NCBI RefSeq assembly: GCF_007655135.1
Contig: NC_045129.1
Coordinates: 30,691,122-30,755,121 of the forward strand
Reading direction: 5' to 3'
Origin: Punica granatum
Taxonomy: Eukaryota; Streptophyta; Magnoliopsida; Myrtales; Lythraceae
Length of the DNA stretch: 64,000 nucleotides
The notes under the pieces are model-generated. The model did not search any database. It had not been told where the DNA came from and saw nothing but the letters and a program-made list of their open reading frames with translations. Of the stretch, positions 46,171-57,653 are shown piece after piece. Within the stretch, counting starts at the first letter, position 1. Every line of letters begins with the position of its first letter. The position numbers were made by a program, and so were the translations under genes.

Positions 46171-46500
46171 CAAACCACTAAGCCGAACCGAACCATTTTG
46201 AACCAATTCAGTTTCAGTTCGGTTTGGTAGGGCATGAATGGTTCGGTTAGTTACCGAACCATCTCCAACATGTTAGTTATGGTTAACCGAACCATTTAAG
46301 TGTTAGAAAAAAAATACTCTTCATCTCTTTTCTTTCACTCACACTCGACACTAGGATTGTTCAAGAGGAACCAAATTGAGCCGAAACATTTCAAACCGAA
46401 CCAAAATAACCGCTTCGAAATGGTTTGATTCTTTGATTGTAAAATGGTTCTGTTCGGACCAGCTTTTGAACTGAACCGCACCATGAACACCCCAATGTAA
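46170..46500. repeat. GGTTCGGTT-rich repeats (unit 2)
   Basis: Counterpart of 23175-23535, shorter by several CCGAACC units. Confidence 0.5.
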
Positions 46501-46752
46501 CCTGGAAAAAAAGGGAGTGTATTAGTCAAATTGGGATGGAAATAGCCCTATCCTTTCTAGCGTCCTTCCATAACAGCCTGTTCTTTTCTAGCCCTAGACA
46601 CTTGATTAGGACATCTCTTGGTAACTCAACTTCAATTTTCTCTTTATTGAGTTGATTGAAGAGCCAAATTGCTTGTTGATTTGGGTTCGACTTCTTGAAT
46701 TTCCGTGACTGATCAGTTGGAACCTGGAGAGAATGGTTTGTAGTGGTTAGAT

Positions 46753-47880
46753 ATGGCCCCTAAGAAGAAGGTTAAGGTTAGTCATGGGACTGATGCTAAG
46801 AGAGTGAAATTTGTGTCGAATGAGGTTAGGAAGAGGTATGAAGAGAAGTTACTGACCAGAAATGTTGTTGAAATGTACAAATAAATAAATTATGCTGCTA
46901 CTAGAAGTACAAGAATGCCAAAGTCATGGCCAATTGGCCACAAACATTCCAAATATTCTTTCCCAAATGTCGTCCGAGTCTTGAGCCGAGAGGCACAACT
47001 AAGGACTGGGGTGAGTATACAACTGGATTCGATTTGATATCGATACACTCAAATCAGAAAATGCAACTGAGATACAGACAGGGCAAGTTGAAGTTGGCAA
47101 CAAAATTGATTCTTTTTCTTTTCCCTTCATGGATAGTCAACGGCAAAAAGGGCAAATGATCAAACCATTCTCATTGCACTGAAAGCAATTCAAAGATCTC
47201 AACCCACTGACTAGGAATGTTGTGCAATAGAGGGGTTTATCTAATAGGGCCAAAGGTCATTTATGAGCAGTTGATCGACTATAGGAAGTGGTCAAAGTTT
47301 TGTGATTCCCTAGAAGCGACTGTCTTACCAGTAGTAAGGGAGTTCTATGAAAATGCAAAGGAACTAATAAATGGAAAGATTTCTGTTCAAAGATGTCATG
47401 TTTAATTCGAGAGGAAACTATTAATCAAGTCTATAACCATGCTTCTGTTGAGAATGATAAGTCTAAACAATATTTAAAGGGAGGATTTGATGCAGATGAA
47501 GTGCTTAGGATAATTGGTGAGAGGAATGTGTTGTGGAAGTAATCTAAGGATAAGGAGCCTTTGTCCCTAGGTATTATGACTTGCAAACTCAAGCTAAAGT
47601 ATGGTTATAATTTGTTTCAGCAAGATTGTTGCTATGAATGAACTTTAGTAGTGTCACAAAGGAGAGACCACTTTTAGTTTTGCATCTTCGAAAAGAAGGC
47701 CCTTGATGTGAGAACCGTAATTCATGATGCTCTGGAAAATACTTTAACGATGACAATTTAGGCATTTGGTTTCCATCCTTGATCACTGGATTGTGCATGA
47801 AAGTTGCAGTATGTTGGGGATGTGGAGAGGAAAATTTTCAGCCGAAAGACCCTATTAATCATCACATGGCAGCAAATGTC
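46753..47880 (+). pseudogene. Plant-transposon-protein gene fragment (unit 2), 5' part
   Basis: Same as 23786-24917: MAPKKKVKVSHGTDAKRVKF start, premature stop, ~340-bp insertion, then IYEQLIDYRKWSKFCDSLE and LPVVREFYEN (62-codon frame 47217-47405), and frameshifts. The 2888-bp solo LTR interrupts it at 47881; the gene resumes at 50774. Confidence 0.65.
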
Positions 47881-48815
47881 TGTCACGATCCGAAATTTCA
47901 GAAGAATTTCCCCAAAATTTTCTCGATGTCCATTATCACATAACTATTCATATAACAACATGCTTTCCATAAACTCCAAGATATATATACCTAATCCAAC
48001 AAACTCTAATATGTATATATACTTATCAAGATATACTTTTTCTCACCCACATCAATAATCCAACTAAACAAAAGTTTCAGACCGTAACATTTTCAAATAC
48101 ATTCTATATAAAAAAAATACCTATCAAATAACTAAAGTCTCTACCTAGTTCTCCAAGCTGATACCCAATATCAAAAGTGGTTCTTCTGCACAGTTGGAAG
48201 TTTATCTAGAAAAATATATGCAGGGTGTGAGCTGCATCTCAATGAATACTATATTCTAAAGTAAAATGAATTATTATAAATAAATATCTAATTATAAACA
48301 ACCAAATATTCAAATAAATATACAAACAAATCCAATCTAACTATCAGTTCACCCTCACATATATACAGTATATATATATATACAAATTATAATAATAATT
48401 ATATCCAATATAGTAACTAAATTCAAGTTATACTAACAAATACACACAACTCTTCCAACCATTTCTCTAATATCCAATATCAAATAAACATCAAATATCC
48501 ATTCATTTACCGTTTCATTGCAAATCACTACATAATCACTTGACAGATCAAGCTCTAGCATCCCACCCGCATTCAAGTATAACCACATATTCCAACAAGC
48601 TTAACAATCATCACATCTATCTAAATCATTCCAAATAAACACTACATAACACTAGTCAAATAATATAGTCATAGGGTCGCATTTCCTTGCGACAAGTTAA
48701 AACGGTACTGTGACCCTGCACATCTCACTCATATCATCCTCAACTCTCAATATCCACATCTCATAAGCGGGGGCCGCCTATTAACCTCTAGCGGTAAGAG
48801 TTGATCTCAATTTAT

Positions 48816-48958
48816 ATTCCGCCGGGTCGAGCGGCCGATCGGGCCCCTTTTTCTATTCCACCAGGTCGAGCGGCCGATCATTCCCCCATTTATATTCCGT
48901 CGGGTCCAGTGATCGATCTGGCCTATTTTATATTCCGCCGGGTCCAGCGTGCCGATGG
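48816..48958 (+). repeat. 39-bp minisatellite, four units (unit 2)
   Basis: Same CCGCCGGGTCGAGCGGCCG repeat as in unit 1 with one unit fewer (the one ending GATTAGGTCCC is missing). Confidence 0.8.
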
Positions 48959-49917
48959 TTATAGTCAAATAATATCAATATAGACAAGCACAATCATAAT
49001 CACATTATAATGGTATCACATTATTATCACATATCTCATACATAATTAATATACACAATCACATTGCATATCTCCAGTCAAAATGAAACATAAAAGAACA
49101 ATATCTTTCAAATCATTTCACACAACATAGCAAGACCGATTCCTTAATCTAATTATCACAATATTCTTCTTAAATAATTTATATAACTATAATATATCAT
49201 TTTAGAAGGAACTAGAGTACTCACCAAAGTCCAATAATATTTAATGAAGCCGATCTTTCAGGACACAAAGTTTCAGTCTATTCAGCTCCTACAAGTCAAA
49301 AGCATAGCAAGAAAACAATTATAACATATATTCTTTTTCTTCATATATTCCTTATGACAAACAATATCGTATTTGAACCCGAAAGGAAGAAATTCATTCA
49401 AACTTAACTACCCTTGAGAACCTCGGAACCTAACTAGTTTTAACTGTTATTAATGTGCAATAAATAAGTTATTCAAGCTAAAATAATCCCGGGGCAGTAG
49501 CTAGTTTTTTCTTAACCTTAACTAACCTTATTCTATAATTTATCATGTTAAAATTCTATAAATTTACCCAAACTGAAATATCTCACAAAGACTTCGAGAT
49601 CCAACAAAGATGTTGTCCTATCTCCTAGTTAGTAAAAAGGCTGAAAATGAAATTCAAAGAACTCATCCTCAAGCAAAGTAAAACAAATCAAAGGATTCTA
49701 AAGTGTTTTTCCCAGCACGCTCATATACATTCGGCCATACATGCATATAAGAATATAAATACAAGGGACCCGAAATTTCAAGCTAGTCGGAATAAAGCCA
49801 CAGATAAAAGCAACCGCCGGACAGTTATTTTACAAAGATAACGTCGCCACTTCTCTAAACTGATTGGTCAACAGTCAACTCCTTGACCAATGACTCCTTA
49901 ATCCTTGTCCTCAGTAA

Positions 49918-49920
<3 letters not shown>

Positions 49921-49955
<35 letters not shown>
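49921..49955. repeat. (TA)n microsatellite
   Basis: Seventeen uninterrupted TA dinucleotides inside the solo LTR. A shorter TA run lies near 50701-50719. Confidence 0.9.
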
Positions 49956-49957
<2 letters not shown>

Positions 49958-50773
49958 TATGCGGGTGAGTGAGTCGCTAATTTGCATTAACTTGAAATGG
50001 CATTTCTTATAGAGGTTAAACTCAAGTAGAGATGATTCTTTGAGAACTTAACACAAGCATACAAGTGTTTTTGCAAATCAGCCCTCATGTATCCTTGAAT
50101 CTTACTAAAAACACTAAACTTATCAATTAAGCTCATATGTACATACAAACTTCATGAGAAAAAAAAAACACACAACGGTATTATCAAGCAATCCACCATT
50201 AAAGAGAACTCAGCCTTCACGGATCAGCTTTCGCACAAACAATCACATCAATTGCAATATTCAATTGTAAAATCAACATGTGAATTCCATCCTCCATTGA
50301 GCCCTATCAAGCTTAAGCAATCTCATCTAATCTATTCCTTTAGCTCAAAATAAGACTAAACCCAAACAGATAAGAGGGGAAAAATCTAAACTTCACTAAG
50401 CTCAGTAGATATCGATGCTAAGACTATGGAAGACCAGCTTACAGTGCACTTAGCAATTCGTCTTCTTTGTGGTTTTTGCAGCTCAAGCTGACCCTCTTTC
50501 TCTCTCAATCTCTTTGTTTTTCTTCTTCGATTTTTCTCAGCCAAAACAGAGCAAAGGAAAGAAGGAAGACAGAAACAAAATGAAATGGAAAAAGGAATGG
50601 CGGTGGCAGGATGGCTTAAGGGGAAATGAGGGCCACGTGGGGCCCTTGCTGCCCTTCCTTCTTCTTCTTCTTCTTTTTTTTTTAGCCTCTAGCAATGTGT
50701 ATATATATATATATATATAAGGATATGTATGTATAGGTATGCATGTTTAAAATATGTCGGGTCTTACAATGTC

Positions 50774-51465
50774 CGTCTAAGAGATGGCCGAGTGAGAGAT
50801 GATCAAAGAGCAGCTCTTTGTGCAGCTCTTCGTGCAACTGCTTCCCAGGCCCCTCAACCTTTTGAAAGTGCTTTGTCGTCATCATGTCTAGGGCAAGCAT
50901 AGCTCTAGCGGTTCATGGAGCATAACAATTTCTGCTCAGGAAGATAGATGTTTTGATGAACGTTGATATCAGTGATAATGAACAATTGCCATATGCATTT
51001 CCCTTTATCGGCAACGAGGATGTGGCTCAAAGGCAAACTCATAGGGGATTTCTCTTTTTGTCCTATCCAGTGCTTTACTTGCTATTATTCTTAACATCGA
51101 GGACGATGTTTAGCATAGGTTTGGGAAAGGATGAATCTTTTTGTCTGCTCTTGACTATGTAATGCATGAAGTGATCTGGTGATTTGTACTGCTGAGCTTA
51201 ACTTAGCTTTGGGGATGCTATTTGATGGGATGCGATTGTAGGGATGTGGATATTTTTGCTTTCATTTTGGATTTTGCGGCCTACATCTTGCTCTAGGATT
51301 TAGGATTTTGAAATTTTTAGTTAGATATTTGAGTCAGTGTTTGGTCCTTAGTTTAAATTAATAAAATCAATAATGAATTAGGCCCCGTTCAATGACGATT
51401 TTAGTGGTTTGTACTCATTTCTAGTGGAAGAAGGATTTTCTAAATTCAAATTGTGTTTAAATTAG
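50774..51465 (+). pseudogene. Plant-transposon-protein gene, 3' part (plus arm)
   Basis: Continues the gene of 46753-47880 after the solo LTR: VRLRDGRVRDDQRA-like frame and a glutamine/serine-rich tail, then 3' flank. It is inverted with respect to 51900-52590. Stops break the frame. Confidence 0.5.
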
Positions 51466-51590
51466 ACTGTATTTTTTAATTGTTGAGAACAAATGAAATA
51501 ATTTTGAGCTGAACTTTTTAAGTGAAGATATTTATCTAGATGTGACTTTTGCATTTTAAGATGATCTCCTTAGATTTTTAAGACCATGTA

Positions 51591-51814
51591 TAATAAGTAG
51601 GAGTGTATTTAATTCGATTAGAGTATTAACTCACCACCTGATTAGTCCCTGGTATTAATTTTGATTTGGTTAATTGAAGCATGTTCCTATAGTAGATCAT
51701 TATAATAAGTAGGAGTGGATTTAATTCGATTAGAGTATTAACTCACCACCTGATTAGCCCCTGGTATTAATTTTGATTTGGTTAATTGAAGCATGTTCCT
51801 ATAGTAGATCATTA
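51591..51814 (+). repeat. Tandem duplication, 112 bp x 2
   Basis: TAATAAGTAGGAGTG at 51591 and again at 51703; the two units look alike except for a few bases. It lies in the spacer between the inverted gene remnants. Confidence 0.9.
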
Positions 51815-51899
51815 CCCTATTGTGAGCTTTCGAGCCTGAAGGTTGATACATCTTAGTGAGTTCAAAAAATGCTGTCTAACTTTAAAAAAAAAAAGTTGA

Positions 51900-53345
51900 G
51901 TGTTTAGAAAATCCTTCTTTCACTAGATAAGAGTACAAGCCACCAAAATTGTCATTGAACAAGGGCCAATCCATTATCGATTTCATTAAATTAAGCTGTG
52001 AACCAAACACTGACTCAAAAACCTATCTTAAAATTCCTAAAATAGAAAATCCCAAATCCTAGATCAACACCTAGATCGCAAAAACTAGCTTAAAACAATC
52101 AACAAATATCTACACCCCAATAGCTACATCCTAACAAATAACTACCCCAAACCTAAGCTAAGCATATCACCATATCACTTCATGCGTCATACAGTCGTGT
52201 AGACAAAAAGATTCATCCTTCCTCCAAACTTATTCTAAATATCATTCTTCATGTTAAGAATAATAAAAAGTAAAGTGTGGAAAAGGATATAAAGAAATCT
52301 CCCCTACAAGTCTGCCTCAGATCTACTTTCCTCATCATCGTCGGTAAAGGGAGGTGCAAGTGGCAACTATCCAAGATCACTAATATTAACGTTCATTGTA
52401 GCACCTATCTTCATTAGCAGCGCATCATATATCTGATTGCAAGTCACTTGACACTCCATGAATTGCACGATTCCTGCTTACCCTTGGCTTGACAATGTCG
52501 AAGCACTTTGGGAAGGTTGAGGGGTCTAGGCTGCTGCTGCACGTTGATCTGATCCTTGATTATCTCTCACTTGGCCATCTCTCAGACGAACTTTTGCTAC
52601 TGTGTGATGATTAATAGGGTCTTTTGGTTGAAAATTTTCCTATTTACAATCCCAACATACTCCAGCTTTCTCGCACAATTTATTGATCAAGGAAGGAAAC
52701 TAAATGCCTAGTACAACCCTAAAACTCTTTTTGAACTCTTTTTGAATGCACCATGAATTACGGTTTCCATATCAATAGAATTCTTTTCTAAGATGCAATA
52801 AACTGAAATTGCTCTCTCTTTTATGACGTTGCTAAAGTTCAATCATGGCAATGATCTTATTGAAAAAAAATTTAGCCATGCTTTAGCTACAGTTTGTAAG
52901 TCACAGTACCTAAAGGGACATAGACTCCTTATCCTTTGATAACTTCCACGGCACAAGCCTCTCACCAATTATCCTGAGCACTTCATCTACATCAAATCCT
53001 CCCTCTGAATATTACTTAAACTAATCATTCTCAATAGAAGCTGGTTCATGGACTTAGCTTAATGGTTTTCCTCTCGAATGAAACATGACATCCCCGAATA
53101 AAAGTCTTTGCATTTGCATAGAACTTCCTAATTATTGATAAGGCAGTTGCTTCTGAGGAAGGACAAAACTTCGACCACTTCCTAGAGTCGATCCACTACC
53201 TATAAAATGCCCATCTCCGGCCTAGTTAGATTAAAACCCCACTCTTGCACAGCATTCCTAGTCAATATGTTCTTTTCATACATCTTCCTAGCTTCATTAG
53301 ATACAAATTTCACCCTCTTAGCATCAATCCTATGACTAACCTTAA
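51900..53345 (-). pseudogene. Plant-transposon-protein gene, inverted copy
   Basis: On the minus strand from about 53345: KVSHRIDAKRVKFVSNEARK-like, YRKWSKF-like and REFYANA-like segments, then DEVLRIIGERLVPWKLSKDK (about 52900-53000) and a C-terminal VRLRDGQVRDNQG-like segment near 52560, followed by the same 3' flank as 50774-51465. It lacks the ~340-bp insertion seen in the two unit copies. Several frameshifts make it non-functional. Confidence 0.6.
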
Positions 53346-53597
53346 TCAAAGAATATCGCCTATAGGAGAAAACGCACTAGAGGAGAACAATAGAGAACAA
53401 GAGATTGAAGAAGATATAGCTTTGAGTTGACAGCAGACTTTATTCTTCTTCTCGATTTCTTGTTACTCGATGTTGTTCTTTCTCTATAGAATGATGTCTT
53501 TCATTATCTCTATCATGAACTAATTTCGTTACCTAGGGTTACAATGGATATTGACGATTAATCGATAGTTGTGAACTCTCTTTTGATTTTTATCGAA
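53346..53597. other. Short spacer before the third copia element
   Basis: No gene; includes a T-rich stretch and repeated AGAAGAT motifs. Similarity to the plant-transposon element flank is possible but not certain. Confidence 0.4.
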
Positions 53598-53862
53598 TGA
53601 TATAGAAGATTGAGAAGATTACGATATGATTGGTTGCATATATTCCAGATTTTTCCAGCCTTTACTGCCAGCCTACTGCCCTTACCTTATCCACGGCTTG
53701 TATTTTATGTACATTTATCTTTCTTTCCGCTGTTATCTTAGCTTCCTATTTGACCATCCTTTCTCTTAGGGCTGTTGTATATATAAATGGATCGATCCCT
53801 TTTACATTGATTAAAATTGAATATAGAGAAATATACAGCGATATTTCATTCAAAGGTTTCCA
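53598..53862 (+). repeat. 5' LTR of the third copia element
   Basis: Begins TGATATAGAAGATTGAG, ends TTTCCA just before the PBS, and shares CCAGCCTTTACTGCCAGCC and CTGCCCTTACCTTAT with 62284-62381. About 265 bp, the usual size for small copia LTRs. Contains TATATAAATGG near 53779. Confidence 0.7.
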
Positions 53863-53864
53863 TT

Positions 53865-53876
53865 TGGTATCAGAGC
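53865..53876 (+). other. Primer binding site of the third copia element
   Basis: TGGTATCAGAGC, complementary to initiator tRNA-Met, two bases after the LTR. Confidence 0.95.
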
Positions 53877-53893
53877 AAGGTTGCAGGAAGAAC

Positions 53894-54860
53894 ATGGCTG
53901 ACGAGAAGAGAAAAGCGGTTGATGCTTCATCACCATGTTTCCTGAGCACAGCGGCTGGCCCAGGAGTATCTGTGGCGGGCTGCAAACTTACTGGAAGCCT
54001 TGGCCGAGGGCGATGAAGAATGCTTTGATGGCGAAGAATAAGTTTGGCTTTATAGATGCGACTATAGCCAAACCAGCGGAGACATCAGCGGATTATGCAA
54101 GATGGGTGGTTTGCAATTCCACACTGATTGGGTGGATTTTCAACTCTCTGGATGCAAGTCTGCAGGCAAGTGTAGCATACACGGAGAGTGCACAAGAGAT
54201 GCGGGAGGACATGAAGCAACGGTTCTCCCAGGGCAAAGCCTTCCGTGTTGAGCAGATTAAGTCAGGGCTGAGCATTTTGCGGCAAGAGAGGCTGACGGTG
54301 GCTAAATATTACACCAGGATGAAGGAGAAGGAGCTGTGGGATGAACTGGAGGATTATTCGACGGTTCCCAGATGCACCTGTGCAGCAGCTTGGGAATATG
54401 CCAAAGAGAAGTAGAGAAGATTCATCAATTCCTGATGGGATTGAAGGCTGAAACCTTTGGCTCTGTGCGCTCTCAAATCCTGATACGTGACCCTTTGCCG
54501 ACCATGGGACAGACCTATTCTATGGTTGTGCAAGTGGAACAGGAGAAGGATGCGGCACAAGGACGAGACGCAACCTTAGAAGGGGCTGCCTTCGCTGCTG
54601 GGAAACGGTAGCAGAGTTGAGGGAAGGATGAACTGCAGCCATTGTGGAAAGTCTGGCCATGAATGGGCCAATTGCTGGAAGTTGCGGACATGTAGCAATT
54701 GCGGGAATTCGGGACACCAACGATCAAACTGCTCCAAGCTGATCAGATTTCCGGCTGATTGGGAACAAAGGAAGAAGATTGGGAAAGAACAGCAGAGGGG
54801 CCAGAAAAAGAACATGGACTACACGGTCCATGGGACAGCACCGACAGGGGAAGCTAGCAC
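53894..54860 (+). pseudogene. Copia gag (third element)
   Basis: MADEKRKAVDASSP start at 53894, then a frame change near 53935. A 159-codon frame follows (53935-54414) with DYARWVVCNSTLIGWIFNSL, EMREDMKQRFSQG and YYTRMKEKELWDEL, typical of copia gag. After another shift, IHQFLMGL and DPLPTMGQTYSMV appear. From 54628 come two CCHC zinc knuckles in tandem (CSHCGKSGHEWANC, CSNCGNSGHQRSNC). Non-functional as a whole. Confidence 0.85.
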
Positions 54861-54959
54861 GGCACTAAGTGAGGAACTGGTGCAGCAACTTCTTACATTG
54901 TGTCAATCTTGCAGTCAGGGCAAAACGTCCATGAACAACACTCTGGTATATCTTTTAAA

Positions 54960-57184
54960 TTCCTCATTAATAGCTCGGATTGGATTTTGGATACGGGAGC
55001 CTCGTTACACCTGACAGGTGATTTAAGAAAGCTAATTGATCCCGTGCCAATAGAACAGTCGTACTAGATATGGGTACCCGATGGTAGGGCAGCGCTTGCG
55101 AAGATGAGGAGTCAAGCGAGAGTTGCACCGGATCTTGTCTTGGAGATGTTCATTATGTTCCTGAGTTTTCCTGTAATTTAATATCCGTGGGTTAGATGAC
55201 AAAAGAAAGGAATTGCGTGGCAGTAATTTTCTCTGATTTTTGTATGGTGCAGGACCAAACCACAAGGAAGCCGATTGGAGCGTTTAATGTTTGGGGGGGG
55301 TTGTATAGCTTCAGGTCTGTGACTTCACACTTCGCTTTTGGACCAACGAAGCTGGGGGATGCGCAGCGGTGGCACGAACGACTGGGGCATCCGTCATAGA
55401 AAGTCTTATCGTCAATTTCCTTTATTCTGAGTGAAGAGTTGAAGAGATTGAAAATAAGGCCTGTGATATATGTTTCCGCGCAAAGCAGTCTTTCAGTCCC
55501 ATTAAGTTCAAATAAAGCAGAGAATGTGTTTGATTTGATCCATTGTGATATTTGATGACCTTATCATATTGCATCTCTCTTGGGCGCGCATTATTTCTTA
55601 ACGATACTTGACGATTGCAGCCGTGCTACGTGGGTTTAGCTTATGCCAGAAAAATCTGAAACGCAGAGGAAGTTAGTGGAATTTTGTAATATGGTTCAGA
55701 ACCAATTTGGGCGAAGTGTGAAAATCGTGCGTTCCGACAATGGGACCGATTTCATCTCAAAAGGAATGCTCGAGCTCTATCTTGATCGAGGAATAATACA
55801 ATAAACCAGTTGCATAGACACCCCTCAACAAAATGGGAGGGTCGAATGCAAACACCGGCATATCTCGAAGGTGGCACGAGCACTGGGATTTCAAGCACAT
55901 TTACCAATCAATTTCTGGGATGAATGCTTGTTGACAGCCACCTACTTAATCAATCACACCCCGATGCCATTACTGTCCAGGAAGAGTCCTCACGAGATTT
56001 TATTTCTAAGCCACCGTGTTACGATCACTTGAGAGTCTTTGGTTCTTTGTGTTATGCATTAGTTAAACCAAAGAGCAGGGATAAATTTGCGAACCATTCG
56101 CACAAATGCGTGTTCATTGGATATCCTTACTGGAAGAAAGGATGGAAATTGTTTGATCTTGACATGAGGGAACTATTTGTTTCGCGGGATGTAATTTTTT
56201 GAGAGGATATATTCCCGTTTGCTGAAGGGATGCCTCAGAGAAATCACGAGGACGACGTTTTAGAAGAATGGCAGGAGAATGGGCAGCTAGCAGATTTTAA
56301 TGCTACAGGAGATTATCAGATTATCAGAAAGAGCAGCAGCATTGTAATGATTTGCCTTGATCGGACCGGGCAAGCATATTTCAAATGGGTTGGACTCTGG
56401 GGTCATCATAATCGGACCAAACAGTGATGAATCGGAGGTAGACTCAATAGATGACAGTGGTGCCACAGACGTGGAAGGAAATCGACATATTCAAACAGGG
56501 GGAGGGCATAATGAAGGGCCGCGCACATTTGTCTAATTCACACAAAGCCTTTGCAGCTGCACTGGACTCCGAAGTTGAACCCTGGAATGGAAAAGAGCTA
56601 CAAGATGAGATACAAGCGCTAGAGCGAAATGGAACGTGGACGGTTGATTCCAGCAGGAAAACAACCCATTGGTTGCAGGCAGATGTTCAAGATAAAGCGC
56701 GAAGCCGATGGGAGTGTGGAGCGTTATCAAGCACAGTTCTTCGCGAAAGGCAATACGCAAGTTGAAGGTCTAGATTTCAATGAAAGTTTTTGCACCAGTA
56801 GCTAAGCTCGTGACGGTGCGCTGTCTGCTAGTTATTGCGCTGTATCAAGGATGGAGTCTTTATCAACTTGATGTCAACAATGCATTCTTGCATGGCAACC
56901 TAGATGAAGAGGTCTATATGGAGATGCCCCCAGGTTTTCGGACGGGTCCTGCAGAAAATGTATGTCGGCTTCGGAGGTCCTCGTATGGCCTTCGTCAAGT
57001 ATTACGGAATTGATTCGATAAATTTGCAGCAGCATTGCATGATCATGGCTTCGTGCAATCACCCGCAGATCATTCCCTCTTCACTTGGTCGAAGGGTGCA
57101 GATTTTCTAGTTATCCTAGTGTATGTGGATGACCTCATCTTGACTGGGAATAGCTCAACACCATGCACGGAGCTAAAGGAATAC
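54960..57184 (+). pseudogene. Copia pol, first part (PR, IN, RT)
   Basis: Protease DTGAS lies near 54990. The linker region ends WHERLGHPS at about 55370-55395. Integrase pieces are ILDDCSRATWV, VRSDNGTDFIS and TPQQNGRVE (55600-55860), then LPINFWDECL. RT pieces are EIQALERNGTW, FAPVAKLVTVRCLLVIA, QLDVNNAFLHGNLDEEVYMEMP and PGFR, and VYVDDLILTGNS near 57120-57155. In-frame stops and shifts occur in each domain. The reading is cut by the gypsy insertion at 57185. Confidence 0.85.
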
Positions 57185-57653
57185 TAACGCAGCGTACAAG
57201 CGAGCAACTGTTACAGATCCGTTGATTCCACAGAATATCGGAACTACGACCTTCAATCTCCTATTGATTCTTCGAGTTCTTGGGAAATCGGCATCAAATT
57301 CGAATCGAATCCGACAATGGGCGAAAGAGCACGGTAGCTCCAAAATTTTATTGATAATCCAGAAAAACTATCCTTAGCCCTAGAATTTACATCGCTTAAA
57401 TAGAAAAAAAATTATAATTATAACAAAGGAAATAAATTATTCTCTAAAATAAATTATTCCCTAAAAATTACAAAAATGCCCAAATAATATAAAATTGCCT
57501 ATTTGAGTCCCTAAACGATGGAATTCGGCCTAAATCTCGTCTTTTCACAGCCAAAGGCAGTGAGTTGTGCTCCGAAGGTCGTTTTCCTTAAGACAAAATT
57601 GTCAGAACCTATTTTTCTCGAGGTATCGATTTGCCACTTTTTCTGCCGCATCA
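57185..57653 (-). repeat. 3' LTR of the gypsy element
   Basis: 469 bp; pair of 60938-61407. In element orientation it starts TGATGCGGCA and ends GCGTTA, i.e. TG...TA instead of TG...CA. Confidence 0.88.

Larger units (their letters stand above)
47881..50768 (+). mobile_element. Solo LTR, gypsy-type, 2888 bp
   Basis: Begins TGTCACGATCCGAAATTTC and ends GGGTCTTACA, with a perfect 5-bp TSD and no internal domains. TGTCACGA...TTACA ends are typical of large plant Ty3/gypsy LTRs. Contains the 39-bp minisatellite, a TA microsatellite and several chance ORFs. The left 1.56 kb is also present, truncated, at 24918-26515. Confidence 0.85.
47876..50773. repeat. 5-bp target duplication of the solo LTR
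   Basis: ATGTC at 47876-47880 and 50769-50773. Confidence 0.92.

Noticed and set aside
53245..53430. 61-codon ORF near the transposon-protein remnant
   Set aside because: Antisense to the minus-strand gene start and without similarity.
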